Assembly: GCA_937867335.1 (NCBI GenBank) | Contig: CALMKX010000206.1 | Span: forward strand, 1-33,136 | Origin: an uncultured Acidobacteriota bacterium | Lineage (GTDB): Bacteria > Acidobacteriota > Thermoanaerobaculia > Multivoradales > SZUA-115 | Length of the DNA: 33,136 nt | Reading direction: 5' to 3' | Shown: positions 15,620 to 24,919 of the stretch, piece by piece | Position numbering within the stretch: position 1 is the first letter of the stretch | Layout: each line of letters opens with the position of its first letter | Program-made: the position numbers and the translations under genes | Notes under the pieces: generated by a model | What the model saw: the letters and a program-made list of their open reading frames with translations, nothing else | Told to the model about the DNA's origin: nothing | The model's database searches: none

Positions 15620-16708
15620 TCAGTGGGGCCGGGTGAAGTCCAGCCAGAACCGGTCCACCAGGGCCCGAGCCGGGCCGAGGCCGCGCACGATGTGGTAGGG
15701 CACGCCCTCGGGAAGCTGATAGGAGGGCCCGTCCCGTACTTCGGAATCGAGCAGGGGCAGAGCCGCCGCGACGGTCACCGCCGTGCGGTTCTCGTTGCTC
15801 AGCCGGGCGGCCACGGCGGGTTCGAGCAGGAAGTTCAAGAGCTCGGCGGCGGCTTCCTTGGCGTCGCTCGAGGCCAGGATCGAAAGGTTGTCGATCCACA
15901 GCAGATAGCCTTCCCGAGGCAGCGTGAAAGCGAGGTGCGGGGCACGAGCGGCCAGCCGCGCGAGGTCGCCGCTCCAGCCCTGGGCGAGCACCACCCTGCC
16001 GGCGGCGAGGCGATCGAGGTAACTCTCGCTGTCGATGGCGGCGAAGTTCTTCTCGCTCGCCTCGAGCAGGTCCCGGGCGCGGGCGAGTTCACCCGCGTCG
16101 GTGCTGTTGGGCGGCAGCCCGAGGTAGATCAGGGCCGCTCCGAGGGCGTCCCGGGGATCGTTGAGCAGGCTGATCTTGCCGCTTTGGGGGCGAGCCAGCC
16201 GAGGGTCGAAGAGATAGCCCCAGCTCGCGGGGGGCTCGGAGAAAGCGCGACGATCGTAGCCGAGGCCGGTGGTTCCCCAATAGAAGGGCGCGCTGTAGAG
16301 GAGCTCCGGGTCGTAGGCGGGGTTCAAGAACCGGCGGCCGATCTTGCCCAGGTTCGGGATGGCCGAGGCCGGCAGGCGGGCGAGGAGGCCCTTGGCGGCG
16401 GCCTCCTGGACCACCGAGCCGCTGGGCGTCCAGACATCCCAGCGCTCACCGGCCAGAAGCCGGCGCATCACTTCTTCGTTGGAGTTGATGAAGTCGATCT
16501 GGAGATGAACGCCGGTGCGCTTCTCGAAGTCGGCCGCCACTCCGGGAGTGATGTAGGCGGCCCAGGTGACGACCTTGAGGGAGCGCGGAGGAGCCGCCGC
16601 ACGCTTGCCAGCTGGGAGTTGCGGAACCGAGCCAGCTCCGCAACCCCAACCCAATGCCAACCCCCCGAAGAGGACCGCTTCGAGAGCGGTCCGAAGCCTT
16701 CTTCTCAA
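15620..16708 (-). CDS. PotD/PotF-like polyamine-binding periplasmic protein 1
   Basis: A 362-residue extracytoplasmic binding protein of the spermidine/putrescine family. The start is a TTG at 16708 with GGAAGG just upstream. A signal sequence ends at Cys23 (LGWGC), an imperfect lipobox, so it is probably a lipoprotein. Family features include VVTWAAYI near residue 47 (matching NWSDYI of PotF), the YWGTTGLGYD motif, and GWSGDL, which matches the PotF WAGD loop that contacts the ligand amine. No polyamine ABC permease or ATPase genes are in the window. It is the last gene of a minus-strand series behind the chemosensory operon, separated from the MHYT gene by 48 bases, so a sensory role is plausible (inference). 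Confidence 0.85.
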   Translation of the reverse strand: MRRRLRTALEAVLFGGLALGWGCGAGSVPQLPAGKRAAAPPRSLKVVTWAAYITPGVAADFEKRTGVHLQIDFINSNEEVMRRLLAGERWDVWTPSGSVVQEAAAKGLLARLPASAIPNLGKIGRRFLNPAYDPELLYSAPFYWGTTGLGYDRRAFSEPPASWGYLFDPRLARPQSGKISLLNDPRDALGAALIYLGLPPNSTDAGELARARDLLEASEKNFAAIDSESYLDRLAAGRVVLAQGWSGDLARLAARAPHLAFTLPREGYLLWIDNLSILASSDAKEAAAELLNFLLEPAVAARLSNENRTAVTVAAALPLLDSEVRDGPSYQLPEGVPYHIVRGLGPARALVDRFWLDFTRPH

Positions 16709-16756
16709 GCAGCCTTCCCCACGGCAAAGCGGCGGGGAAAGCGAGCTGCGAGAAGA

Positions 16757-17494
16757 TCAAGTCTCGGCAAGCTCGAGGTCCCTCTCCGCTCCGGTCAGAG
16801 AAACGAACAGTAGCACCGTTAGCAGGATCATGGAGGCGGCGAAGATATAAACCGCCATGCTCTCGGACTGGATCGCCGAGGCCGGGATCTCGATGTTCTT
16901 GTTGTTGGGAGTCATCTCGGCAGCCAGCATGCCGGTGTAGTGCATGCCGCACACCGCCGCGCCCATCACGAACGCGCTCGCGAAGCGCTGCCAGCGGCCG
17001 TGGAGGTTGAAGACGATCCACAGGGCCGCGGTGGCCGCCACCATGGCGATCACGATCGAGAGGATGAAGAGCCCCGTCTTGTAGCGCACGTCCATCGGCA
17101 TGATCATCGCCGCCATGCCGGTGTAGTGCATGGTGGCGACCCCGGTGCCGGTGACCAGGCCGGCGGCGATCAACTTGCCGAGGCTCACCTGCCCGCGGCC
17201 TACCACGAACAGCCCGAGAGCGGTCACGCCCACGGCGAGCAAGGCCGAAAGCACGGTGAGGGTGAAGTCGTAGGCCACTGGCAGGTCCATCTTGAGGGCC
17301 AGCATGCCGATGAAGTGCATCGACCAGATGGCACCACCACCCAGAGCGAAGGCAGCAAGGATCAGCCAGCCCCAGAAGGCCCCTCCCGTAGCCCGGCGCA
17401 GGCGATTCACAAGCTCGAGACAGCAGTAGGCGCCAAAGACAGAGACAACATAAGACAATAGAACAAGAGAGTAATCCCAACTTCCATGTTGCAT
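16757..17494 (-). CDS. Stand-alone MHYT-domain membrane sensor protein
   Basis: A 245-residue integral membrane protein with about seven helices. The signature motifs are spaced regularly: SMHFIGM, TMHYTGM and GMHYTGM. In MHYT domains the Met and His residues are proposed to bind copper and sense O2, CO or NO. There is no GGDEF, EAL or kinase domain, only a short charged tail, so the signal must pass through a partner. The ATG at 17494 is preferred over longer starts because GGGGAGG lies about nine bases upstream; the in-frame extension looks non-coding. It lies between two polyamine-binding-protein genes on the same strand. Confidence 0.87.
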   Translation of the reverse strand: MQHGSWDYSLVLLSYVVSVFGAYCCLELVNRLRRATGGAFWGWLILAAFALGGGAIWSMHFIGMLALKMDLPVAYDFTLTVLSALLAVGVTALGLFVVGRGQVSLGKLIAAGLVTGTGVATMHYTGMAAMIMPMDVRYKTGLFILSIVIAMVAATAALWIVFNLHGRWQRFASAFVMGAAVCGMHYTGMLAAEMTPNNKNIEIPASAIQSESMAVYIFAASMILLTVLLFVSLTGAERDLELAET

Positions 17495-17645
17495 GCCGTG
17501 TCCTCCCCTGAAAACGGGAAATCTTCTTCTGTGGCTGTTCCCAATTCTCATAGACGCTGCAGGAGGCTCGAGCGGGACAGAAAACGGCGAAAAAGTGAGG
17601 TCGTTGCGCAGCTGGAGGCTCCCCGCGGGCGCCATCCGCTGCGGC

Positions 17646-18728
17646 TCACCGGCTCTTGCCCCGCACCCGGCTCCACAGTTGGTCGTAGAGCCCGTTGTCG
17701 CTGCCCAGGTTCTTGATCAGGCTCAGCCGGGCGAGCGTCTCGCGGCTGGGGTAGATCACCGGGTTGGCGCGGTCCTGGACGTCGAGGAAGGGCTCGGCGG
17801 CCCGGTTGGGGGAGGCGGTGTGGTTGTAGTTGGCCAGGCGGGCGCCCACCTGCGGATCGAGCAGGAAGTTGAGGAAGCGCTCGGCGAGGTCCCGGTGCGG
17901 GGCGCGGGCCGGGATCGCCAGGTTGTCCACCCAGTAGTTGCCGCCCTCTCGCGGCACGAAGTAGCTGGCGCTCGGCAGCTCCTCCATGCCCCTGAGAGCA
18001 TCGCCGTTGTAGGAGACCACCAGATCCGCCTCTCCTTTGACCAGCTTGGTCTTCGACTCGACGCCACCGAAGAAGCCCACGGAGCGCTGGCTGGTTTGCA
18101 CCAGCAGATCCTCCGCCCGGGCGAGCGCGGCCTTGTCGGTGGTGCTGGGGTCGTAGCCGAGGTAGAGCAGGGCGGGGCCGATCATCTCCCGCTTGGAGTC
18201 CATCAGGGTGAAGCGGCCGCGCTGGCGGGTCGGGTCGAAGACCAGGCCCCAGCTGCGCTCGCTCTCCGGCACCGGGGCGCGGGCGAAGATGCCGGTGGTG
18301 CCCCAGAGGTAGGGAACTGTGAAGAGGTTGCCGGGGTCGTAGGGAGGGTTGAGGAAATTCGTGGCGATGTTGGCCACGTTGGGCAGATTGGCCTTGCGCA
18401 GGGGAGCCAGCAGGTGGCGATCGATCAGGGTGGGAATCACGAAGTCCGAGGGCACCACCACGTCGTAGCGGGCGTCGCCGCCCCGCTCGAGCTCGGCGAT
18501 CATGCTCTCGAGGTCCTCGTAGCTCGTGAGATTCACCTTGCAGCCGGTCTGGCGGGAGAAATCGTCCAGGATGTCCTGAGGGATGTACTCCGACCAGTTG
18601 TACAGGTTGAGTTCGCTGCCCGAGACGGCAGGGCGGGGTTGCCCCGGATCGGAGCCGCATCCGGCCTGCGTGAGGAGCATGGATGCTAAGACAGAAGATG
18701 CGAAGAGTCTTTTCATGGCAAATACCAA
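17646..18728 (-). CDS. PotD/PotF-like polyamine-binding periplasmic protein 2
   Basis: A 360-residue paralogue of the binding protein at 15620-16708. Family features are LYNWSEYIPQDILDDF, VVPSDFVI, NPPYDPGNLFTVPYLWGTTGI, SYNGDA (PotF-type ligand Asp) and FLNFLLDPQVGARLANYN. A signal sequence ends in LTQAGC, an acceptable lipoprotein cleavage site. The start is taken as TTG at 18728-18726 because GGAGG lies six bases upstream; an in-frame ATG at 18716 has its nearest GGAGG 18 bases away and would give 356 residues. It follows cheA by 117 bases on the same strand, and no permease genes are present. Ligand specificity cannot be settled from sequence. Confidence 0.87.
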   Translation of the reverse strand: MVFAMKRLFASSVLASMLLTQAGCGSDPGQPRPAVSGSELNLYNWSEYIPQDILDDFSRQTGCKVNLTSYEDLESMIAELERGGDARYDVVVPSDFVIPTLIDRHLLAPLRKANLPNVANIATNFLNPPYDPGNLFTVPYLWGTTGIFARAPVPESERSWGLVFDPTRQRGRFTLMDSKREMIGPALLYLGYDPSTTDKAALARAEDLLVQTSQRSVGFFGGVESKTKLVKGEADLVVSYNGDALRGMEELPSASYFVPREGGNYWVDNLAIPARAPHRDLAERFLNFLLDPQVGARLANYNHTASPNRAAEPFLDVQDRANPVIYPSRETLARLSLIKNLGSDNGLYDQLWSRVRGKSR

Positions 18729-18845
18729 GAGTTTCCTCCTTGCCGTTGGGATTCTGCTTCGAACTCGCATCGAATCTGAAATGTCGGTTTGGCCCTCGTC
18801 CTCGGCCGTTCTCACGGCGCTCTCCGTTTGCGGTTTCTCAGGAGC

Positions 18846-21578
18846 TCAGGCGGGGTTGGTGGGGGGCAGGTCGGAGCTGGCGGCTTCCTGGCGACGCCGG
18901 CTGGCCCTTTCGGTCAGCCGCGCCAGAGTGTCCACCAGGACCTCGGGGTGGTACGGCTTCACCAGGTAGTCCGAAGCCCCCAGCTCGAAAGCGCGATCGC
19001 GGTGTTTCTGGCCGGCACGAGAGGTGAGCATCACCACCGGCAAGGCCCGGTAGGCGCCCTGACTGCGCAGAGTGGTGAGCAGCTCGTAGCCGTCGAGGCG
19101 TGGCATCTCGATGTCGACCAGGAGGGCGTCTGGCGCTGCCGTGAGGCTCGCCAGGATCTCCAGCGCCTCCATGCCGTCGCGGGCGGCGATCGGCTTCCAG
19201 CCTTGGGCAGCGAGCAGGCTGGAGAGCACCTTGCGCACCGACAGGGAGTCGTCCACCACCATCACGGTGAGTGCCCGCGCCTTTGCGGCACCGGGCCTAC
19301 TCTCGGCGGCCGCTTCCGGCGCGGCGAAGAGGCGGTCCGGGTCGGCGATCAGCACCACCGAGCCGTCGCCCAGGAGGGTGGCGCCGAGGAAGCCAGGAAC
19401 CCGGGGCAAGAGCGAGCCCAGGCTCTTGACCACCACCTCCTGAGCATCGCCCAGGCGGCTCACCACGGCCACCAGGCGGCTGCCGCCGGAGCGCAGCACC
19501 AGGGCCGGCGCCCGCTCGGCCAGCCGGGAGCCGTGCGACTCGAAGCCCAGGGCCTCGCCGAGGGAGAGCAGCGGCAGGGTGTCCTCCCCGACCCGCATCA
19601 CGGGCTCCCCGTCGGCCTGCTCGAGAGCCGAGGGCTCGAAGCGCAGGACCCGATCCACAGCCGGCAGGGGTAGCGCCAGCCGCTGGGAGCCCACTTCCAC
19701 CAGGAGCACCTTCAGCACCGCCAGTTGCACCGGCAGGCGCAGGATGAAGCGAGTGCCGAGCTGCGGTGTGGACTCCACCCGCACCGACCCGCGCAGGCTC
19801 TCCACGGTGGAGCGCACCACGTCCAGGCCCACGCCGCGCCCCGAGACCTCGTCGACGCTTGTCGCGGTGGAGAAGCCGGGCAGGAAGATCCACTGCGCCG
19901 CCTCGGCCCAGGTAGCGCCCTCGCCATAGCCACCCGGCGCCAGGCCTCGCTGTGCGGCCACAGCGCGGATCGCCTCGAGGTCGAGGCCGGCGCCGTCGTC
20001 GGCGATCTCGAGCACCACCTCGGAGCCTTGCTGCCGGGCCACGATGGAGATCCGTCCCTGCTCCGGCTTGCCCAGGGCCCGGCGCAGCCCTGGCGCTTCC
20101 AGGCCGTGGTCGACGGCGTTGCGCACCAGGTGCAGGAGCGGGTCGGCGAGCACGTCGAGGATCTGCTTGTCGAGGCCCACGCCTTCGCCTTCGATCACCA
20201 GCTCGGCGAGCTTGGCGCGTTCGCGGGCGGTGACCCGCACCGTCCTTTGCAGCCGGGCCGAGAGCGAGGCCAGCGGCACCATGCGGATGCCGAAGAGGCG
20301 ATCCTGGAGCTCGCCGGTCAGCCGCCTCAGTCGGGTGAGCGAGGCTTCGAAATCCCCCACGCTACCGCCGAGCTCTCCGCCCAGGGTGGTCAGGTCGCTC
20401 GAGGCTTCGGTCAGGGCACGGGAGAGCTGGTGGAACTCGGTGTAGCGGTCGAGTTCGAGCTCGTCGAAATCGGCCGCGCGGGGAGAGCTCATCCAGGCGC
20501 CGGGAAGGCGGAAGCTACCACTGCCCCCGGCTCTCAACGCCGACACCTCGTAGTCCGTCTCCAGGCGGGCGGCGATACCGCGCAACCGGCCCGAGGTGAG
20601 CTTCACTTCCGCCACCTGGCGGCCGAGCTCCTGATAGCGGCGCTCGAAGACGGAGCGGGCCACCACCAGCTCGGAGACCAAGCGCACCAGCTCGTCCAGG
20701 CCGGCAACCGGTACCCTCAGCCGCTCGCCCGCGGCACGGGCCCCGGTGGCCGCCTCGGCGGATTCCTCGGCCAGGGCGGCTGCACGGGCCGAGAGAGCCG
20801 GAGCCGCTACCGGCAGGGCGCGGGAGTAGCGCTCTTCGAAGGAAGCCAGCAACTCCTCGGTGGCGGCGGAGACGCTCGGCCCGGGCCGGCGCACCAGGTC
20901 TTCGAGGGCGTCGTTGGTCTCACTGAGCAGAGCCGCCGCCTCGGGGTCGAGCTCCTGGCTGCCGTCGTAGAGGCGGTCGAGCAGGTCTTCCATGCGGTGG
21001 GCGAGCGAGGCCACGGTGGCAGCGCCCACCATCGCGGCGGCCCCTTTGACGGTGTGGATCGAGCGCCGAACCTGCTGCAGGGTCTCGCGGTCCGCCTTCT
21101 CTTCGCTGGCGAGCCGCCGCAGCAAAGCGGCGGCTCGCTCGAGGTGCTCCGTGCTCTCCTCCTTGAAAGTGTCCCAGAGATCGTCGCCCTCGAGCTCGGG
21201 GCCGCCGCCCCAGAGGGCCGGCTCGGCCGGCTGGCTGTGGGGCGGGTCCGTCTCGCTCTGCGCCATCGGAAAGGCAGCGTCCAGGGCGGCCAGGGTCTCA
21301 CCCAGGCGCGCTTTTTCGGCCTCACCGAAGCTCGCCCTGCCGCTGAGCACTGCCTCGAGCACCGCCTCGCCCTCCCCGGCCTCGGCGGCGAGATGGGCCA
21401 GGCCGAGCATGGCTCCGGCCCCTTTGATGCTGTGCAGGGCGCGATGAGCCTCCTCCAGAGCCGGCACCAGGCCGGCCTCCTCGAGGTCGGGGGCGAGCAA
21501 GCGGCGGATCCGTGGCAGGTAGCCGCCCACTTCGGCGGCGAAGCCGGCCAAGATCTCCGGGCCAAACGGCAGCTCCAT
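18846..21578 (-). CDS. cheA: CheA histidine kinase, ChpA/PixL-type, with two Hpt domains and a C-terminal receiver
   Basis: A 910-residue CheA. Hpt 1 (1-100) carries His49 in LHSIKGAGAML and Hpt 2 (130-230) carries His175 in IHTVKGAAAM. A dimerisation region and linker (about 290-430) precede the ATPase (430-615), with N487 (HLVRNAVDHG), D527/D528 (ADDGAGL), the CheA motif GFSTA (568-572) and GRGVGLDVV (580-588). A CheW-like domain (615-750) follows, then a receiver (770-892) with D776/D777, acceptor D822 (LVDIEMP) and K874 (LVKPY). Multiple Hpts plus a fused receiver are typical of type IV pilus (ChpA) and phototaxis (PixL) systems. It starts 25 bases after the chemoreceptor stop. No cheB or cheR is present in the window. 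Confidence 0.93.
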   Translation of the reverse strand: MELPFGPEILAGFAAEVGGYLPRIRRLLAPDLEEAGLVPALEEAHRALHSIKGAGAMLGLAHLAAEAGEGEAVLEAVLSGRASFGEAEKARLGETLAALDAAFPMAQSETDPPHSQPAEPALWGGGPELEGDDLWDTFKEESTEHLERAAALLRRLASEEKADRETLQQVRRSIHTVKGAAAMVGAATVASLAHRMEDLLDRLYDGSQELDPEAAALLSETNDALEDLVRRPGPSVSAATEELLASFEERYSRALPVAAPALSARAAALAEESAEAATGARAAGERLRVPVAGLDELVRLVSELVVARSVFERRYQELGRQVAEVKLTSGRLRGIAARLETDYEVSALRAGGSGSFRLPGAWMSSPRAADFDELELDRYTEFHQLSRALTEASSDLTTLGGELGGSVGDFEASLTRLRRLTGELQDRLFGIRMVPLASLSARLQRTVRVTARERAKLAELVIEGEGVGLDKQILDVLADPLLHLVRNAVDHGLEAPGLRRALGKPEQGRISIVARQQGSEVVLEIADDGAGLDLEAIRAVAAQRGLAPGGYGEGATWAEAAQWIFLPGFSTATSVDEVSGRGVGLDVVRSTVESLRGSVRVESTPQLGTRFILRLPVQLAVLKVLLVEVGSQRLALPLPAVDRVLRFEPSALEQADGEPVMRVGEDTLPLLSLGEALGFESHGSRLAERAPALVLRSGGSRLVAVVSRLGDAQEVVVKSLGSLLPRVPGFLGATLLGDGSVVLIADPDRLFAAPEAAAESRPGAAKARALTVMVVDDSLSVRKVLSSLLAAQGWKPIAARDGMEALEILASLTAAPDALLVDIEMPRLDGYELLTTLRSQGAYRALPVVMLTSRAGQKHRDRAFELGASDYLVKPYHPEVLVDTLARLTERASRRRQEAASSDLPPTNPA

Positions 21579-21603
21579 CGTGGGCTCCAGGCTTCGCTCG
21601 GCT

Positions 21604-23784
21604 TCAGGCGGCCTGCTCGGGCAGACGGAACCGCTGCATCGAGGAGGCCAGCTCGTCGGCCAGCTGGGCCAGGTAGCGCATCGAAGCCGCTGCCTTCTGG
21701 GCGCCGCCCGCCGCCTGGGTGGTGACCTGGGAGATCTGGTTCATCGCCGCCACGGCGCCTTCCGAGCCCCGGGCCTGCTCGCTCGAAGCCTGAGAGATCG
21801 AGTGGATCAGCTGCGCGAGCTGGTTGGAGACCGCCTCGATCTGCCCCAGGGCCTGGCCGGCTTCCTGGGCGACGTTCGAGCCCTGCACCACTTCCTGGGT
21901 GGTGCCCTCCATGGCGGCCACGGCCTCGGAGGTTTCAGTCTGAATCGTCTTCAGCAGCGAAGCGATGGTTTTCGAGGCTTCCGCCGAGCGTTCGGCCAGG
22001 CGTTCCACTTCTTCGGCCACCACCGCGAAGCCTCGGCCCGCTTCCCCGGCCGCGGCGGCCTGGATGGAAGCGTTCAAGGCCAGCATGCTGGTGCGGTCGG
22101 CGATGTCGGAAATCAGCTGCACGATCTCGCCGATCTCCTGCGAGCTCTCGCCCAGACGCTTGATCCGCCGCGAGGTCTCCTGCACCTGGTTGCGGATGTT
22201 GTTCATGCCGGTCATGGTGCGGCCCACGGCCGAGGCACCGCCACGGGCGCTCTTCAGGGCTTCTTGGGCCACCTGGGAGGCGGAGGCGGCGTTCTGCGAC
22301 ACCTGTTGGATGGAGCTGGCCATGGCTTCGATGACGGCGCTCGTCTGGGCGATCTTGAGCGCCTGCTGCTGGCTGCCGCGGGCGAGCAGTTCGGTGGTCT
22401 CCTGCACCCGACCGGCGGTCGAGTTCACCTCGCGGCTGGTGCTCTGCACCTGGCGGATGATGCCCTGCAGCTCGGTGATCATGTAGTTGAAGGCGTCGGC
22501 GATGGCTCCCGTCATGTCCGGCGTGACTTCGGCCTGAGCCGTCAGGTTGCCCTGGGCCACGTCGCTCACCTCGGAGAGCAGCTTCATGATCGCCGCCTGG
22601 ATCGAGTCGCGTTCTTCCTGGCTCTGCATCAGGCTGCGGGTGTTGTCGAGCATGTTGTTGAGGTAGCCGGCCGCGTTGCCGAGCTCGTCGCCCGAGAAGG
22701 CGCGGGCGCGGGTGTCGAGGCGGCCGCCGCCCACCTGGCGGAACACGCGGGTGAGCTCGGCGATCTGGTAGACGATGCCGCGGGCGATGGCGAGGGAGCC
22801 GAAAAGGCCGGCGGCGGCGAGCAGGCTGGACAGCCAGAGCCGGCGGTTGCGGGCGGCCGACGTCTGGTTGACACGGGCGAGCAGCAGCTGGTCCGCCTGG
22901 TCGCGCAGAGTCTCCGAGAGCTCGAACAGCTTGCCCAAGGCATCGCCCCCCTGGCGCAGGTGGTCCTCGAGTCGCACGGAGGGCGTGGTGGCTTCGGCGA
23001 TTCCGGCGCGGGTGGCCTCGGCGAAGCTCGCCGCTTCGCGCAGAGCACCCGAGGCAGCACCGGCCATCTGATCCTGCAGCCGGCCATTGGCCCTGAAGGC
23101 GGCGTTGAGGCCCTTCTGGAACTCCTCGACCGAGCGCTGGATATCGCTCACATCGAGCAGCAGGGCGGCGCGCTCGGCGCTCGTGGGAGCGTTCGGTGCC
23201 ACCAGCAGGCGCGCGCCGTCGGCACGCAGGCGGGAGGCCGCCTGGGTGGCGCGGGGAATCTCCACCAGCAAGCTCGAGATCAAGTAGTAGGAGTCGAGGT
23301 CCGGGTCGAGAATCAGGTTGGAGCCGTCGCCTACGCGGCGGATCAGAGCCGTGGCCGCGCGCAAGGAGTTGTCGAGAGCGGCGAGTCGCCCGTCGGCGGA
23401 AGTCTCGGCGGGCAAGGCCGCGAACGCTTTCCAGGCGCGATCGAGGTCCGCCTGGGCTTCGCTGGTGCCGAGAGTCCGGCCGAGCCGCAGCTCGCGGTCG
23501 GCGACCTGCGCCAAGGCCTGGTCCACCCGCTTCTGCAGCTCGGCATCTTCCGGCGAGCTCCCGGCCGCGGCCTTCGAGCGCAGCTCCAGCAGGCCGTGAA
23601 AAGCCTCCAGGACGGGCTTCAGGTAGCTCAAGCCCTGCCGTTCCTTGGCGGCGAACTGGATGTTGGTGTTGCTGGCGGTGAGGAACTGGAAGGTCAGGAG
23701 GGCGATAGGGATCACGAGCAGGAACACCACCAGGGCGAGCTTGATGGGGATTCGGTTCACCAACTGCTTCAGCTGTTGCAGCAT
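21604..23784 (-). CDS. pilJ: PilJ-type methyl-accepting chemotaxis protein
   Basis: A 726-residue transmembrane chemoreceptor. TM1 is at 14-35, a large helical periplasmic domain at 36-312 and TM2 at 315-338. Two HAMP-like segments (about 338-388 and 395-447) precede a long signalling coiled coil. The hairpin tip spans about 567-605 ([31 protein letters not shown]). The continuation [21 protein letters not shown] closely resembles Pseudomonas PilJ. The N-terminal periplasmic stretch [10 protein letters not shown] also recalls PilJ. It probably signals to the CheA encoded next, through the CheW encoded just before it. The ligand is unknown; the periplasmic domain could meet the polyamine-binding proteins encoded downstream (inference). 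Confidence 0.92.
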   Translation of the reverse strand: MLQQLKQLVNRIPIKLALVVFLLVIPIALLTFQFLTASNTNIQFAAKERQGLSYLKPVLEAFHGLLELRSKAAAGSSPEDAELQKRVDQALAQVADRELRLGRTLGTSEAQADLDRAWKAFAALPAETSADGRLAALDNSLRAATALIRRVGDGSNLILDPDLDSYYLISSLLVEIPRATQAASRLRADGARLLVAPNAPTSAERAALLLDVSDIQRSVEEFQKGLNAAFRANGRLQDQMAGAASGALREAASFAEATRAGIAEATTPSVRLEDHLRQGGDALGKLFELSETLRDQADQLLLARVNQTSAARNRRLWLSSLLAAAGLFGSLAIARGIVYQIAELTRVFRQVGGGRLDTRARAFSGDELGNAAGYLNNMLDNTRSLMQSQEERDSIQAAIMKLLSEVSDVAQGNLTAQAEVTPDMTGAIADAFNYMITELQGIIRQVQSTSREVNSTAGRVQETTELLARGSQQQALKIAQTSAVIEAMASSIQQVSQNAASASQVAQEALKSARGGASAVGRTMTGMNNIRNQVQETSRRIKRLGESSQEIGEIVQLISDIADRTSMLALNASIQAAAAGEAGRGFAVVAEEVERLAERSAEASKTIASLLKTIQTETSEAVAAMEGTTQEVVQGSNVAQEAGQALGQIEAVSNQLAQLIHSISQASSEQARGSEGAVAAMNQISQVTTQAAGGAQKAAASMRYLAQLADELASSMQRFRLPEQAA

Positions 23785-23833
23785 CCAGTCCTCTCCTCAA
23801 AAGCGCCAGGCCGCAGGGCTCGGCCGGGAAGCG

Positions 23834-24499
23834 CTAGCGAATGGCACTCCAATGAAGCTCCATGTCCTGGCTCATCCCGGCCAGGAGTCGATCCGCCGCC
23901 AGCACGGTGAGGTTTCCGTCCTCCGCCGTCTGGGTCGCCGCCGCGAAGGGGGTGTCGATCGCTCGGGTCGTCTCCGACCTCGCGGGCGTGGCCAGGCGCA
24001 GCCCGAGTACCCGCTCCACCAGGCAGCCGGCGGCCCAACTCCCAGACTCCACCACCAGCATGCGAGCCGTTCGCAGCTCGGAAAGCGGCTGGCCGGTGAG
24101 GAAATCCCCCAGGTCCACCACGGCCAGGATCTCGCCGCGCAGATTGCACAGGCCGTGGAGCCAGCGCGGGGCCCTCGGAATGGGGGCGAGGCCCGGCGCG
24201 TCAACGATCTCGGCCACCGCCTCGAGATTGCAGGCGAAGCGGCCTCCCGGGGTCTGGACGGCGATCAGGCGGAAGGCCTCGACGGGTTCCGCCTGGGTCG
24301 CTGGCTGCGTCGGCTCGGCTGCTGGAAGCGCCGCCGCGAACTCCTCGGGCGCGGCTCTCTCGCTCGCCACCCCTTGCGGGGCGGGCGAGGAAGCCTCCGG
24401 AGGCGCAACGGTGGGGCGCTCGCCCCAGGCCAGGCGAAGGGACTCGAGCAGCTCCTCGAGGGGATCGGATCCGCCTCCCCCTGAAAACGGTTGGGACAT
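23834..24499 (-). CDS. cheW: CheW-family coupling protein (PilI/PixI-like)
   Basis: A 221-residue protein whose C-terminal part (about 75-215) is a CheW domain: FRLIAVQTPGGRFACNLEAVAEIV, IPRAPRWLHGLCNLRGEILAVVDL, and a second barrel ending near DRLLAG. The first 75 residues are Pro/Ala/Glu-rich and probably disordered; CheW proteins are normally about 150-170 residues, so this extension is unusual. The ribosome binding site before the ATG at 24499 is weak. It lies 32 bases after the pilH-like gene and 49 bases before pilJ, as expected for the linker between that receptor and CheA. Confidence 0.9.
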   Translation of the reverse strand: MSQPFSGGGGSDPLEELLESLRLAWGERPTVAPPEASSPAPQGVASERAAPEEFAAALPAAEPTQPATQAEPVEAFRLIAVQTPGGRFACNLEAVAEIVDAPGLAPIPRAPRWLHGLCNLRGEILAVVDLGDFLTGQPLSELRTARMLVVESGSWAAGCLVERVLGLRLATPARSETTRAIDTPFAAATQTAEDGNLTVLAADRLLAGMSQDMELHWSAIR

Positions 24500-24531
24500 C
24501 GCTTTCGTGGCTTCTCGCCGGCTGGCCGGCT

Positions 24532-24906
24532 TCAGGCAGCCGCCAGCTGCCGGCGCAGGGTCGCCAGGAGCGAGTTAGCGTCGAACGGCTTGGTCACGTA
24601 GTCGTCGGCTCCCTGCTTGAGGCCCCAGAAGCGATCGCTGTCCTGGTTCTTGCTGGTCAGCATCACCACCTTGATCGCCTTGGTCTCGGCCGCGGTCTTG
24701 AGCTGCCGGCAGAGCTGGAAGCCGTTCTGGCCTGGCAGCACCACGTCCAACAGCACCAGGCTGGGGCGCTCGGTCTGGATTTTCGCCATGGCCTCGTCGC
24801 CATCGGCTGCGGTGAGCAGGCGGAAGCCCGAGCTTTGCAGGGCCGTCTGGATCAGCGCTCGCTCCGTGGGGCTGTCTTCCACGATCAGAATGGTTTCACC
24901 GGCCAT
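24532..24906 (-). CDS. pilH: PilH-type single-domain response regulator
   Basis: A 124-residue receiver with E10/D11, acceptor D54 (LLDVVLPGQNG), T84 region and KPF near the end. The stretches IVEDSPTERA and DSDRFWGLKQGADDYVTKPF match PilH (IVDDSPTE, ETDKVWGKRQGARDYLTKP). In Pil-Chp systems PilH tunes pilus retraction and acts as a phosphate sink. GGAGAGGG lies just upstream of the ATG. The gene sits between the PATAN gene (13-base gap) and cheW. Confidence 0.92.
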   Translation of the reverse strand: MAGETILIVEDSPTERALIQTALQSSGFRLLTAADGDEAMAKIQTERPSLVLLDVVLPGQNGFQLCRQLKTAAETKAIKVVMLTSKNQDSDRFWGLKQGADDYVTKPFDANSLLATLRRQLAAA

Positions 24907-24919
24907 GGGAATCCCTCTC

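Noticed and set aside
17495-17645. Possible small gene or terminator between the second binding protein and the MHYT gene
   Set aside because: The in-frame upstream extension of the MHYT frame looks non-coding, and no good hairpin plus T-run was found; it only holds the GGGGAGG ribosome binding site.
21580-23910. Plus-strand 776-codon frame antisense to the chemoreceptor
   Set aside because: Gly/His/Leu-rich shadow of the PilJ-type gene; no motifs.
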